Origin: Trematomus loennbergii
Lineage: Eukaryota > Chordata > Actinopteri > Perciformes > Nototheniidae
Length of the DNA stretch: 64,000 nucleotides
Assembly: GCA_012861695.1 (NCBI GenBank)
Contig: JAAOOA010000033.1
Location: 14,654,434-14,718,433, forward strand
Direction: 5' to 3'
The translations under genes were made by a program, and so were the position numbers. Shown piece after piece: positions 50,767-61,870 of this stretch. How positions within the stretch are numbered: position 1 is the stretch's first letter; the number at the start of each line of letters is the position of its first letter. The notes under the pieces are model-generated. The model searched no databases and was not told the origin of the DNA. It saw only the letters and a program-made list of their open reading frames with translations.

Positions 50767-51111
50767 CTATGGCGTTAACAACCAGAAAATGACACCAGTA
50801 ATGACAAACAGATGAGAATGCTGCGTGGGGTCTGGGTGCCGTGTTGGCGGGACGTTGCGAGGCTCGCTGCTGCGAGGAGCGGACAGTGTGAGCTGGCTTA
50901 CTGGTGTGGTTTCCGGGTCGGCGAGACAGCGAGACACAGCAAAACCAAGCCCGAAACCAGCCCGAGCACACACACACACCCGCAACCTGGCTGTGAGTCT
51001 GTGTGTGTGCTAACGCATGCAGCGTCCACACGGCTGTTACACACAGCCTCGCCTCGTCCCGCCATCTCTCAGGCTGAGAAATCCGCGGAGCTGCAGCTGA
51101 GAAAAGATTGA

Positions 51112-51132
51112 GTGTGTGTGTGTGTGTGTGTG
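51112..51132. repeat. (GT)n microsatellite
   Basis: About ten GT units within the inner right end of E2; the matching left end (about 41350) has a short CA run at the same place. Confidence 0.95.
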
Positions 51133-51469
51133 AGGAAGTCCGCGGATTGGTCCATGGGGTCGTCGTTACGTCACTTGGTTCCCGGAAGAAACAAATGGAA
51201 AAAGAAAAATCTCCAAAGAGGCGTTTGGGGCAGCATAGACAGGTATTTCCTGTGTTAGAGTTTTACTCGCTACAGGGTGTACTTTGAGGGGTTTTGAATG
51301 ATTAACATGCATAAAAAGCTATATAAACACAAGGGGGCAGGTAATAACCAGAAAAGCATGTCATGGGACCTTTAAATATCCTTTCAGCATTGTTTTTTAA
51401 TGAGGAATTAACATAAAGGAAATGTTCTCAACCAGTTGACCAACATCTGAGTTTTCTGCACAATTGTAT

Positions 51470-51475
51470 TTTATT
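51470..51475 (-). terminator. Candidate poly(A) signal for ppme1
   Basis: Minus-strand AATAAA about 1.1 kb beyond the ppme1 stop codon. It would give a 3' UTR of 51470-52612, which is AT-rich with no coding frame. Confidence 0.35.
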
Positions 51476-52394
51476 TAAAAAGGCAAAATTACCAATACAT
51501 TTTCAATCATCATCTATACAAATATTTTGTTTCAGATCAGGAAAAGTTTCATTCATAACGTCAGTGATCTTGTGGCATGAGAGCTTTTTGTCGATCTGGC
51601 AAATTGTTCAACCTCCAGGCCTGAGTCACTGAAGCCGAATAGGATTGATGTTCCCGTCTAGTCATGTGTAAACTGTTCAATGAACAGGAATTCAAATGTA
51701 GGACGGACATCAACATTTCTGAATAGATTTTATATAAAACAAACAGCTACACTAAAAAGTGCGGTTGTGAAAAATACCTGAGGCCCAGTAAATCTTTGCA
51801 TAAAGAAATCTAGTATCTGTCAGGCAATTTTTCTAATGGGTTCAACTTCAGTAAACACATGCTGATTCTTAACAGCACTCACTGTAAAGTGGGCTTTAAC
51901 CGTGGGAACAAAAGCTATCCCAACACATTAAATGTTCAGTGTGAGTAGGGGTTACAATGCCTGATATAATTTGTAAGTCTTGCAAATGTGAATTTCAGAA
52001 CAAATTAGTGAAATGAGATGATAGAAAACTATAATAAATACTCCATGCATGTGTCACTTATTCTAAACACCAATCACATTTATCTTGTTACACGTCATGT
52101 AAAATAAACTACAGCATTTAAAATGATCATGATGTTCTTTTAATTCACACACAGAATATACAAGCATGGGTGACATATGTGCTGCATCCATCTTTAATCA
52201 TCGTTTGATTTCAAACATTACACACACTTTTGGAAAACATGTCAGAATGATGCAAGCACTCAAAATGTCATTATAGAACAAGGAGAGCATTACTTAAAAA
52301 AATAAATTGTAAAGGAGTGGTACAATCAAATCCCAGTGTTTTAAAATAAAAAATAAGGCGAAGCTGAAGGCAAAGTATCTACATGACAAAAAGC

Positions 52395-52418
52395 AATAAT
52401 AATAATAATAATAATAAT
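52395..52418. repeat. (AAT)8 microsatellite
   Basis: Eight uninterrupted units, inside the presumed ppme1 3' UTR. Confidence 0.95.
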
Positions 52419-52612
52419 GATGCTTGTATATTTTCCTTAATTTGCTCTTAAATTGTACGGGGATGTCGATGTATCTTGAAACATTTCTTCTATGGCTGCT
52501 GGCTATATATAGACGAAAACTGGAAGTTAGCTGTTGAAAGAATATTACAAAGTTATTACATAAAAACATACTATGTGGATTTCCTTAAACATTGACATTC
52601 TTAGAAGTTCAC

Positions 52613-55600
52613 TTACCACAGGTAACCTTCCTTAAACTCAGTGAATTTGTGCCTGACCATAAATGTTGCTAGAGCATCTGCTACCTAGCAAATGATGAGA
52701 GAAGATTAAGACAATAAAAAGAGCATGAACTGATTCTGGAACAGTCACAGCTAAGCATAATCAGAAAATCCCCCCAAAAACATAATCTGACGTATTAACT
52801 GAACCAAGATGTGACACTACAAACAGCAATATCTCAGAGTTAGCATTGGCAGATCATGCCAATGCTAACATCAAGGATCATACATCACAGTAATTGGGAG
52901 AAAGTTGATGGAAATTTTAACCCCTTACTTTTTCAGGCGCGTCCTCATGGACAGCGTGACCACACTGAGGGAGGACCTGCATCTGAAACTTCCCTGTGGA
53001 CAAAAAGTGGACGTGTCTGAGAACTGCGTTTTTTTACATTTAGGAAAATAATTATTCATAAATAAAATGGAAAATATGCAGTACGTCTGAATTTGTGGTG
53101 CTTACCTTGCATCTGTCCAATAGTAAGGTCTTTGTCAAGCCTGTCCACTCCTGTACAATGGATTAAGTCAGGGGTGAAATTGTGCAGCCAATAGCAAAAA
53201 AAGCTTGGAATATAATTCATTTGTATTTATCCAAACTAGTGGGACTGCACTGAATTCCATCAAAACTGCTTAACCAGACCCTCATGAACCAGATTTGTAT
53301 GTACATTTACTAGGAGATATCTAACCTGCGAGCAGAAGCAATTTTGGCATAGGACACGTGAGGAAGAGGGCAGAGAGGCCTCTGAACCAGCCTTCCCAGT
53401 ATTTTTCCGTCTTCGACAGCTCCACTCGCCAGGTGAAAATGCTTTCCTTTTTTATCTGTTATGAAAAAAACAGGTGCGTTTCAATCTCTCACTCAAAAAA
53501 CATAAATGTATGTTACAAAATAAAGACAAATTTTAGAGAGACTGAACCTCTTGGTCATCCTCCTTCATCCTTTTCTTGTTGGATTCTTCCTCCACCTCTT
53601 CATCCTCTTCCTCTTCTATAATGCCATCAATGCTATTAGATACAGCAGGACGGCTGGGGGGTTCCTCACATCTGTGAATGTCCGATCAGACCTGATGAAT
53701 ATTCAGTACATACATTTGCAAAACCATGCCAGATTAAATATTAAAACTAAAACATACTTTTTCACCTGGCCTCCCATTGACACTCGTGCTGACTCAATGT
53801 TTCGGATCTGGCCACTTTTCACACTGAAAACAAAGCAAAGGAAAAGTTTCAGACGCTGTCATTTCTTTCAACTCTAAACTTAACTCTAAACTTTTAATGG
53901 AGGTTTTGGTATGAACCTTCAAAAGTCTCAATTTAAATATAATAATTAATCTGATCAAATAAATAAGTGTTTTATGACATCAACTTTCTTTTATAAATAT
54001 AACTTGTCAGTGTGTGCCTCCCTTTATGTGCGGCAAATACACATGCAATAAAAAAAGAGAGTATTGTTGATTTAGAATTTGTATATCAATGGTTTAATAA
54101 ATTATGTTTACTTTATAATTTCGTTTGGGAAAAATAACCACATAGCGATAGAGTACATTTTTTGTTCAATCATACCTCCACTCAATGGCATTTTCCAGAG
54201 ATTTAAATGTCTTTGGCCGACTTCTGAGGAAGTTCTGCATACTGTTCAAAGCATCCATTGCTGTACCTGAATGCAATTCAAAATGTTCACTTGTCATTAA
54301 TATATCCTGGAATACTATACCGTGCTCATTTAAATTTCAATGTGAACATTTATCAAAACATTAGGTCAACTAAGTCATAATTAACAAACAGCTTTCTATG
54401 ATATTCCAGAAAGCACTAACCTTCCACAACATCAATGACACAGAGGCCGAGCAGGGATGGTATGTGATTGGCAGCGGCTGTGTGAACTGCAATGGCCCCG
54501 CCCATGCTGTGCCCAATGATCATGATTGGTGGAGGGTTATCTCCATAGAGCACCTCCACCACTTTGCCAATATCCCTTTTGAAGAAAAAGAAAATAAATA
54601 TGTGAACTACTTTTATCAATCAAAGCCTAAAAAACAACAAGAACCCACCAAACTCTCCAATCCTTTTCTGTGGCTGTAGAGCTCAAAGTGGACTGTGTGT
54701 GTGTGTGTCGTAACTGCGCATACTGTACAGCAACTTACTTGGCCATCGTGTCCGCAGAGAGATCATCAGGATTTTTCACTTTGGTGTCGCCTGCAGGTGA
54801 AGAGAGAGAAGCGAATTTCACTATATGTTCCACCTTAGCAATATGTAGCAGTTTGATATAGAGAGAGATTCAGTGTCAAATCACAGAGGGCAAGGATGGG
54901 TGGAAATAGTTTAGGATACAAATAAGTTACATTTAAAGAGTTACATTTAAAGAGTAAATATAACCTTTCAAAGACTACAATTCAACGTTTTTTGTCCTTA
55001 TGTGTAACATTTTATCTATAGATTATGTGTAACAGATAGGGATGTCCCGATCACCTTTTTTTGCTCCCGATCCGATTCCGATCATTTGATTTTGACAATC
55101 TGCTGATACCGATTTTTCCCGATCCGATCTTTATGCAATGCATTAAGAGAAAAAAAAGGTAACAGATAACGGCTGGTCATCCAACGCGATGAATTCAGCT
55201 ATCTTGGCTGTTATTCTTTTGGCCTTTTCACTGTTCTGGGGCAGTTTCTCTTTCCTTTTAAAAGTCTCTGAAAGTGTCAGTTGTTTCAGTGCCGTTACCT
55301 GAGTGGCCGCTGTGTACTCGTCGTGTTGTTGTTGGTGTTCGTATTAGATTGGTCGTGTTGAACGTAGCTCTGTTCTTTCCACCACGCGGAACCTCCGCCT
55401 TGCAAACATTGCATCTGGCTGTTACACTGCCTTCGCTTTCAATTTTATAATACTTCCAAACTCCTGACATTTTCTCTGTCCCGACTCCCGAGGCACCAGC
55501 TGAACGTAGCCTCTTGTTAGCTTACTGCTACTATTAGACACTGCGCCCTGCCCACTCTGTTGCCAGATTTGAGAGAAATAAGCAACCAGGTCTATGAAAA

Positions 55601-57642
55601 CAAGCCCAAAAGAAGCAACACATACATGATGTTGTGTAATTTTAAACCAAACTAAGGCCTCAGGATGACTTTAAGACGTGAACATGGTCATTTTTGTTTT
55701 GTAACATTAAATAAAATAAAAATATTTTATATAAAAAAAATAAAAATAAAAATAAAAAATCCCGATCCCCGATTTTTTTCTCCCGATTCCGATCTTTTGA
55801 AAATCACGTGATCGGCTCCGATCCCCGATCACGTGATCGGATCGGGACATCTCTAGTGACAGATAATGAACATTTATAGATAGATAGATAGATAGTACTT
55901 TATTGATCCCAAATTGGGAAATTGTTGAAATACATAACCACTCAACCTTTGCTGCTCAAAGCATATACACATATACTCTATAGACAATCTGTCCAACATA
56001 ACATTATAAATAAACAGCTATGATGTATTTCCTGATTTCGACTAAACTGCAGTATTTTAACCAGTGAGCAACACAGACTCATAGGACATCAATACAGTAT
56101 GTGCCTTCAAGTTTTAATCAAAGACGACAATTGGTATAAATTATTTTTCCTGAGACTACATTTATTTACCATGAGCTCGAAGGTCCATAGCCACCACCCT
56201 GCAGTTGATCCTGCTGCATATTACAGCCTGTTAAAAAAAGAAAGAAGAAAAGACCCATAAACATTCCACAATATACAGTATAGGTGTGTATTTCAAACAT
56301 GTGGTTAATTAGAGAATTTAGTAGTGAAGTTATAATGCTCACAGTGAACACGGCCCAGGACAGAGCAGAGTGTCCTCCTCCATGGAGCAGGAGCAGCACA
56401 GGACCATGGGCGCCACTGCAGTAAGCTCTGAAAATGTTCCAGGTAGTCAAGGTAATGCATAACAGAGCTGTGCAAGAGTTAAAACATGAAGAGAAACTGC
56501 TTTATAAGAACATTGATATTATAAATTGCTTATCTTCAATAATGAGTTAGATAGTGCAAGTACTGAATCTGAAATGACCTAGTTGGATGTGAAAGCTCTG
56601 GGTGACTGCCACACCAAAGCTTCAATAAGTCATGCTTAATTGTCTCGAACAAACACAAGCAGCAGTCAAGGATATGTCTTTGCCATTTTCATTTTCCACC
56701 TCAACGTCTTCAATAGTTTCAAAGTACTGACTCCAGGACAGGGGGGTGAAATCCCTTTTCCGTCCGGGTCTGTTTAGAAAAAGGAGAAGCAAAATGTAAA
56801 CCAATCCCATATTTCAGCTGAATTATCAAAACCCATAGTGCAAGACATACAGCTTTGACACACATGTTTTCATTAAGAGAAAAATAGTCCATATAAATGA
56901 GAGATTATGAGGATACAGGAATATCCAAATGTAATGCAAGCGCTATATTTATTAAAAACACATTTTTCAGCAAGAACACACCACATGCTACTGTGCTAAT
57001 GCTCTAGCTGCTGTATATTCAAATACAAATGATCATCACTTTAAAAAAGGTATATAATATATTTGTAACATGTTACTTGTCCACATAACGTGTTTTTAAC
57101 ACGTTATGTGGACAAGTAATAACAAGCCAGAAACGAGCCCTGGATCTTAAAGTCTCTGTCTGTTTGTGGAAACTACTCTTGTTGACATAAGGATTCATAT
57201 ATTCAGACACTGCTTTTAGTGTGTCATCAATGCTCACTCTTACCCTGACATATCTAAGCGAATGTTATTTAAGATCAATGGCTAACGCTAGATCAAACGT
57301 AAATATGAATATATGTAATTATCCTGTATTTTAAGATATGGTGTGAATCGCGTTTTATCTGCTACTGTTTGGTATAAACTCTGGTAGCAACAGCTAGCTA
57401 GCCTTACTAGCTAAAGCGTAGTTCAGCTATCTTTTAACTAACTCTAAAGATACCAGTCCAGTGTAACAGAAAGCACTTTCTGTGATGATAGAAAATATAA
57501 ACGTGTAAGTAGTAGCAGAGTTGAACGAATGCTATTATGATGCTAAGGTAGCTTACCCCATTTTCATTTTGGAGCTGGACTGCAACCCTCCAGCCATGGG
57601 AGGTCTGGAGGTTAAAAGATTTAAATGCAGCTGTCTCTCCAT
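52613..57642 (-). CDS. ppme1: Protein phosphatase methylesterase 1
   Basis: An alpha/beta-hydrolase that removes the methyl ester from the C-terminal leucine of the PP2A catalytic subunit. Thirteen exons: 57642-57557, 56769-56676, 56435-56343, 56227-56170, 54790-54739, 54575-54421, 54266-54176, 53823-53758, 53671-53548, 53455-53326, 53150-53106, 52993-52929, 52684-52613. They sum to 1131 nt, 376 codons plus stop, against 386 residues in human. The N-terminus is MERQLHLNLLTSRPPMAGG; GRKRDFTPLSWSQYFE and GPVLLLLHGGGHSALSWAVF follow. The nucleophile serine lies in GHSMGG, the acid in VIDVVEG and the histidine in CGHAVHEDAP. An acidic insert IIEEEEDEE precedes TWRVELSKTEKYWEGWF. Intron 2 starts ATATCC and ends AC; the other introns are GT-AG. 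The stop codon TGGTAAGT overlaps a consensus donor, so a further 3' exon is possible. An hAT relic sits in intron 4. Confidence 0.96.
55037..55855 (-). mobile_element. hAT (ZBED-type) transposon, internally deleted
   Basis: The ends are TAGGGATGTCCCGATC and, complemented, TAGAGATGTCCCGATCC. The 8-bp flanks are GTAACAGA and GTGACAGA (one mismatch), as expected for an hAT target duplication. On the minus strand, 55470 downward starts MSGVWKYYKIESEG and contains RCNVCKAEVPRGGK and FNTTNLIR, a BED zinc finger. The frame breaks after NLIR and continues in another frame as HDEYTAATQ and LKQLTLSETFKRKEKL. The transposase core and dimerisation domain are absent. It is inserted in ppme1 intron 4. Confidence 0.9.
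55875..55923 (-). repeat. LINE 3' tail with (TATC)n
   Basis: TAGATAGATAGATAG followed by TACTTTATTGATCCCAAATT and GGGAAATT. On the minus strand this is the 3' end of a teleost LINE, ending AATAAAGTAC plus TATC repeats. RTE/Rex3-like is my best guess. It lies about 20 bp from the hAT element. Confidence 0.7.
57073..57119. repeat. Perfect 22-bp hairpin with TTT loop
   Basis: TTACTTGTCCACATAACGTG (first 20 of 22) at 57073-57094 pairs without mismatch with 57098-57119. It lies in ppme1 intron 1. Confidence 0.95.
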
Positions 57643-59974
57643 GTTGTCGGTCTCTGTCACGATCTGGTTAAAACGACCTGTGCTCTCTTTCGCAGCATAA
57701 GACTATTTCTGACACCTGCACCGACGCTAGCTAGGCATTGGATAAATTACAGCTAACGCTAGTTTCTTCTTCTGTTGCTGTGATTATTTTTGGTCGGCCT
57801 CTTCTTCTACGATTTTATTTTGGTAGCTTGGAGTGGCGCTTTGAAGCATTACTGCTGTCCAGCGCCATATAGATAGAAGATTCTATTATATGGCTCTGCT
57901 GCTGTCTATCGCAATCATCCAAAGTGTTCTTAGTATAAATAATTTGCATATTTCATTTGTGATCACACTAAAATGTTTGACTTAAAGATATATCACAATA
58001 CAACGGCCCTCGTTGATACTCTAAACAGCATGTTTTCTGAAATGTAAGAATGTTTATGGTTCGTCAACCAAATACCGTAAAGGATGTATTTACGTATGAA
58101 AACGAGGCATTATCTTACAAAATAATGATATATCAAGGAACAGAAATCTGAATATTAGATTAAATGGACATACTGTAAGGTTCTGTTGGTGCTGCTGGAG
58201 TGGACATTTCTGCCTCAGAGTATGACGAAAAACAAAGCAGGCCTTTAAAGATATGGATTGTACATTTTGCAGGACAGTACAATAGGGTAAAAAAAAAAAG
58301 AATAATATATATGTCTCACCAAAAAACTCCCACAGTCATGAAGCCATTATCTTATGCTAAATGAACACGTAAAGCTATAGTCACAATAGACAAATGTTTG
58401 CAAAATTCACACCTTAATGTTTATTTTGTATATTTCTTTCCACTATTCTTAATGAAGACATAGAAGCAAACTTGCGCAAACTCTGCTGGAGTCAATTTTC
58501 TTTTACAAATTCTGTAAATATGCACATAAATATGAAGTATGAGGTGACTACAGGAAAGCAAGGAGAAAGAGCAAGGCTCACATTTAAGGATGTTCTTTAG
58601 CTTTCATTTGAAACACAAGGTGGCAGCATTGTACATTCACCCATATAGCTGAGTCAATCCATTTTTAAAAACAGTTGTTCAATGGATTTGGAGAATGTTT
58701 GTCAGGTCTAAAAAATTACGTCATAGTGATGTCATCATGGTAGCCTCACCTTTCTAATACAGGGAGAATCTTATGAAAAACAGTTGCATAATAAGGTAGT
58801 ATTGAGATCTAGACCAATATGAGGGCCCGAAACTCAAAATATCTCAACCCCTTCATGGATTTAGACCAATTTTTGTATGAACATCCTGTCTCTTAAAGTC
58901 TGCCAACTTGATATTTTTAAGTGGAAGACCCCTTCAAGACCTTTTTTCAATATGTAGACTCAACTAATATGAGTGCAGAAAAGTGACCTCTTAAAGCAAT
59001 ATTCAATAACAGTCATATTACCAATTAATAATGTATCAATATAAGTTAGGTTGGTCACTTGAAAGTGCAGTATTATGAACTGTTATTCAAAGTGAGACAT
59101 TGTGAATCCTGTTAAAGCAGTTACATAAAGAGTTCGTTGGGACAGCTGATCGTCTACAGTTGCAGACTAATTTGATTCTGGGAGGCACAAGAGAGGACCC
59201 AGAGAGGTGAAGTGAACACACAAAGCTGGTCACATACAATTTTAAATTGAAATTTTGGGAACAAATATACTTATTTATTCAACACAAACACAATGCAGAA
59301 CCAAGGCGATGCTCAACACCTTGATGTTACATCCTCTGGGTGTTAGTCAAATAAACCATTCCAAACAAACTAAATAATCACATTTTTACAGGAACTATAA
59401 ACAGAAAAAAAGTAAATCCAAGAAACACAATCTATTAGATAGGACATGGCTTGTCCTATCTAAATGTGACCATTTTTTCTCATGAAATTATGAGAATTTA
59501 TGAGAATTTCATTTAAGCTCCTTCCCTTTTCATGCCTCCAGCCTTTAATTTAAACAATCATTTCTGTTGTGACCAAGTTACCTTTTGAAAATAATAAGCT
59601 AACTTGAAAAACAAGTGTAGTCTTTCAGCGCGAATCCATGTGTTTGTTACAAACTCTTTCAGTTGTACCAGATGAGCAGACAGTGTTGGCCAACAGGTTG
59701 CAAAAACAATGTCTTCATATGTGATACATGTGGCCTACACATCACGGACCCCTTTTAGTCTTCATGTGTTTTCTGTGGTCGGTGCCTAGAACATGGCATG
59801 GATATGTGTTTGAACCATAGGTTTGAACTGAAGGCACTTTGTATTTCTCTTTTTCTCCTTGAAATTTGGGAGAAGTATTTATCTTTGGATTGTTTTGAAA
59901 TTGATGATTTTTGTATAATAAGGGGCGTTGCGATAACACTGGTACATGTGTACAGTGATAGTGGGACTCTCTTT
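57643..59974. other. Intergenic region between ppme1 and the uncoupling protein gene
   Basis: The first bases upstream of the ppme1 ATG are its probable promoter; no TATA box was seen. The rest is AT-rich. A 12-bp hairpin TTAGATAGGACA lies near 59434-59462. No gene was supported. Confidence 0.5.
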
Positions 59975-60190
59975 CGAACATTATTACATTATTATTACAT
60001 GTTACTTGTTAGACGCTTTTATCCAAAGCGACTTACATACTCAATACTGTGGGCAATCCCCACAGGAGCAATTTGGGGTGAAGTGTCTTGCCCAGGGACA
60101 CAACGACATGCTGACTGCAGTGGGGTTTGAACCTGTGACCTCCTGATCCGAACACCTACGGACAATCCACTACGCCACACGCCACACGAA
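59975..60190 (-). repeat. tRNA-derived SINE with L2-type tail
   Basis: Read on the minus strand, the 5' head is GTGTGGCGTAGTGGATTGTC with an A-box-like TAGTGGATTG and a B-box GGTTCAAACCC. The body contains GTGTCCCTGGGCAAGACAC. The 3' part is GTAAGTCGCTTTGGATAAAA then GCGTCTAACAAG, the L2-type end common in teleosts, finishing in ATGTAATAATAATGTAAT repeats. Confidence 0.88.
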
Positions 60191-61088
60191 CATGCATGTG
60201 CACTCGTATTTGAGTGTAATTCATTTGTCAAGAAAGAGACCAAATATAAAATAATAAAAATAATTAAGACACATTGCACTTATGGCATTGTTTCTATCTT
60301 TTCTAAGGACAGGAATCCACATTTCTTAAATACTTTGGTAAAACAGACTTTAATGTGTTGATGTAGCTTGACAGTCAATCCACAGTCTGGAATAATCTTT
60401 AATTTATATGCAGATTGCAATCACATCTAAATATATTTTTTTGCAGTTGAATATTCAAACATTCAAGGTTGAAAGGTATTGAATTGACGGGAAGCCTGAT
60501 GATTCAAAACTCAATTCAATTTGTAGACAGTCATGCTGGTCCAGTGGCCTCATCTTCAATAATGAGTTGAAATTAAATTAAGTTCACATGGTTCTGTTAA
60601 TAAAGCAAACAGCCAACATTTGTGTCCTTCACTAACCTTATAAGTGACGCTGATGGTTTTATTTATAGAGTAATGGTCTTTATTTATAGTGTAATGGAGA
60701 TTAGCTGGTTCAAACACTGGATCAAAGTTCATGGGACTCAAAGTGTAGGAAAAGGAGCGTTGAAGTTAGCCCGCCTGCTCAGATTCATTTTCAGGGGCTG
60801 CCGGCGAGGTCCCAGCTGACTGGCTGAAGCCGGACCAGCGAGCTGTTTACTGGTCTCTCTCTGCCCAAAGGTTATTCACTCAGTGTTCTCTTTAGAAACT
60901 GTTTTTAGCATCAGGGCCGGAAAGCAGTTGGTGAAGCACCTCACTTCCTCTTCTGGACCAGGGTGCTTGTTTTAAATGTAACCATGGCACACCTTTATCC
61001 TTGTTTATATGCAGCTGAAACTTTTTTTAGATAAATGGATCAGAGCCTCTCCTTACTCTCCTGTCCCTAACACCTGTGCATTGAGGAC
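60191..61088. other. Intergenic, nothing recognised
   Basis: AT-rich with small open frames only. A local duplication TTTATTTATAG(A/T)GTAATGG lies near 60658-60695. Confidence 0.5.
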
Positions 61089-61652
61089 CAGAGCTGGGAA
61101 GTTGGGGAGTACAAATACTTCGTTACTGTACTTAAGTAAATGTTTCTGGTATCAGTACTTTACTCCACTACTTGTTTTTCTGACGACTTTTTACTTTTAC
61201 TTTTTAACACAAATACCTGTACTTTTAATTCTTACATTTTCAAAACAGGTTTGTTACTTTAGTTTTAATCTGTGTTTGGTGTCTGATCATTATTGTTCAG
61301 AGTCATTGCGTGCCTATAGATTTTAACACGATCCGTGTATCCTTCGTTTCCTGGTCTTCTCTAAAGAAGAGGGACCAATGAAAACGTTGTCATTTTGCCG
61401 TTGTTCAGCAATGAAACATTCATTAGCTAACAATGACATTATTGTTCTATTAATATAAAGGGAGGTCAGTTACTCTATAAAACAGTTGGTAGTTATGGGT
61501 ACTTTTTACTTAAGTACATTTCGAAGCCCATACTGCTTTACTTTTACTTGAGTAAAGAAGTTTAGTCAGTACTTTTTTTACCTGAGTATTTTTAAACACG
61601 AGTATCTGTACTTCTACTTGAGTAAAGGATGTGTGTACTTTTGCCATCTCTG
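61089..61652. mobile_element. hAT-type MITE with perfect 8-bp target duplication
   Basis: The left end is CAGAGCTGGGAAGTTGGGGA and the right end, complemented, CAGAGATGGCAAAAGTACAC. The element is flanked on both sides by TTGAGGAC (61081-61088 and 61653-61660), a perfect 8-bp duplication. The interior is rich in TACTTTTACTTGAGTAA-type inverted motifs, typical of a family very common in fish. No coding sequence. Confidence 0.92.
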
Positions 61653-61660
61653 TTGAGGAC

Positions 61661-61838
61661 ACAGTGTAAACATTTTTGTATATCACCAAAATATTTAAAT
61701 AATAATAAGTTTCACTTCACTAATTAAGGAATTTGATGAATAAAATACTACTACTATTACTACTCCTACTACTGATAATACCTCCGATTTGAGTTGTATA
61801 TCACCAAAACATTTAAAGATATTACAACTACTCTACTG

Positions 61839-61870
<32 letters not shown>

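Larger units (their letters stand above)
41076..51371. mobile_element. Paired ends of TTAA-flanked element E2 bounding a 10.3-kb composite
   Basis: After TTAA at 41072-41075 the left end reads AGGGCCCATGTCATGC, TTTTCCGGTTATTACC and CCCTTGTGT. The right end, complemented from 51371, reads AGGTCCCATGACATGC, TTTTCTGGTTATTACC and CCCCTTGTGT, with TTAA at 51372-51375. The inverted match resumes at CAAACGCCTCTTTGGAGAT and GACCAATCCGCGGACTTCCTCACAC, about 280 bp in all. The left end lies inside E1 and the right end lies 8.5 kb beyond E1, so the two elements interleave rather than nest. Whether this is one large element or two truncated inverted copies cannot be decided from one sequence. Confidence 0.6.

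Noticed and set aside
60010..60190. tRNA-like sequence with A and B boxes on the minus strand
   Set aside because: The anticodon stem does not fold as a tRNA and the sequence continues into an L2-type tail, so it is a SINE rather than a tRNA gene.
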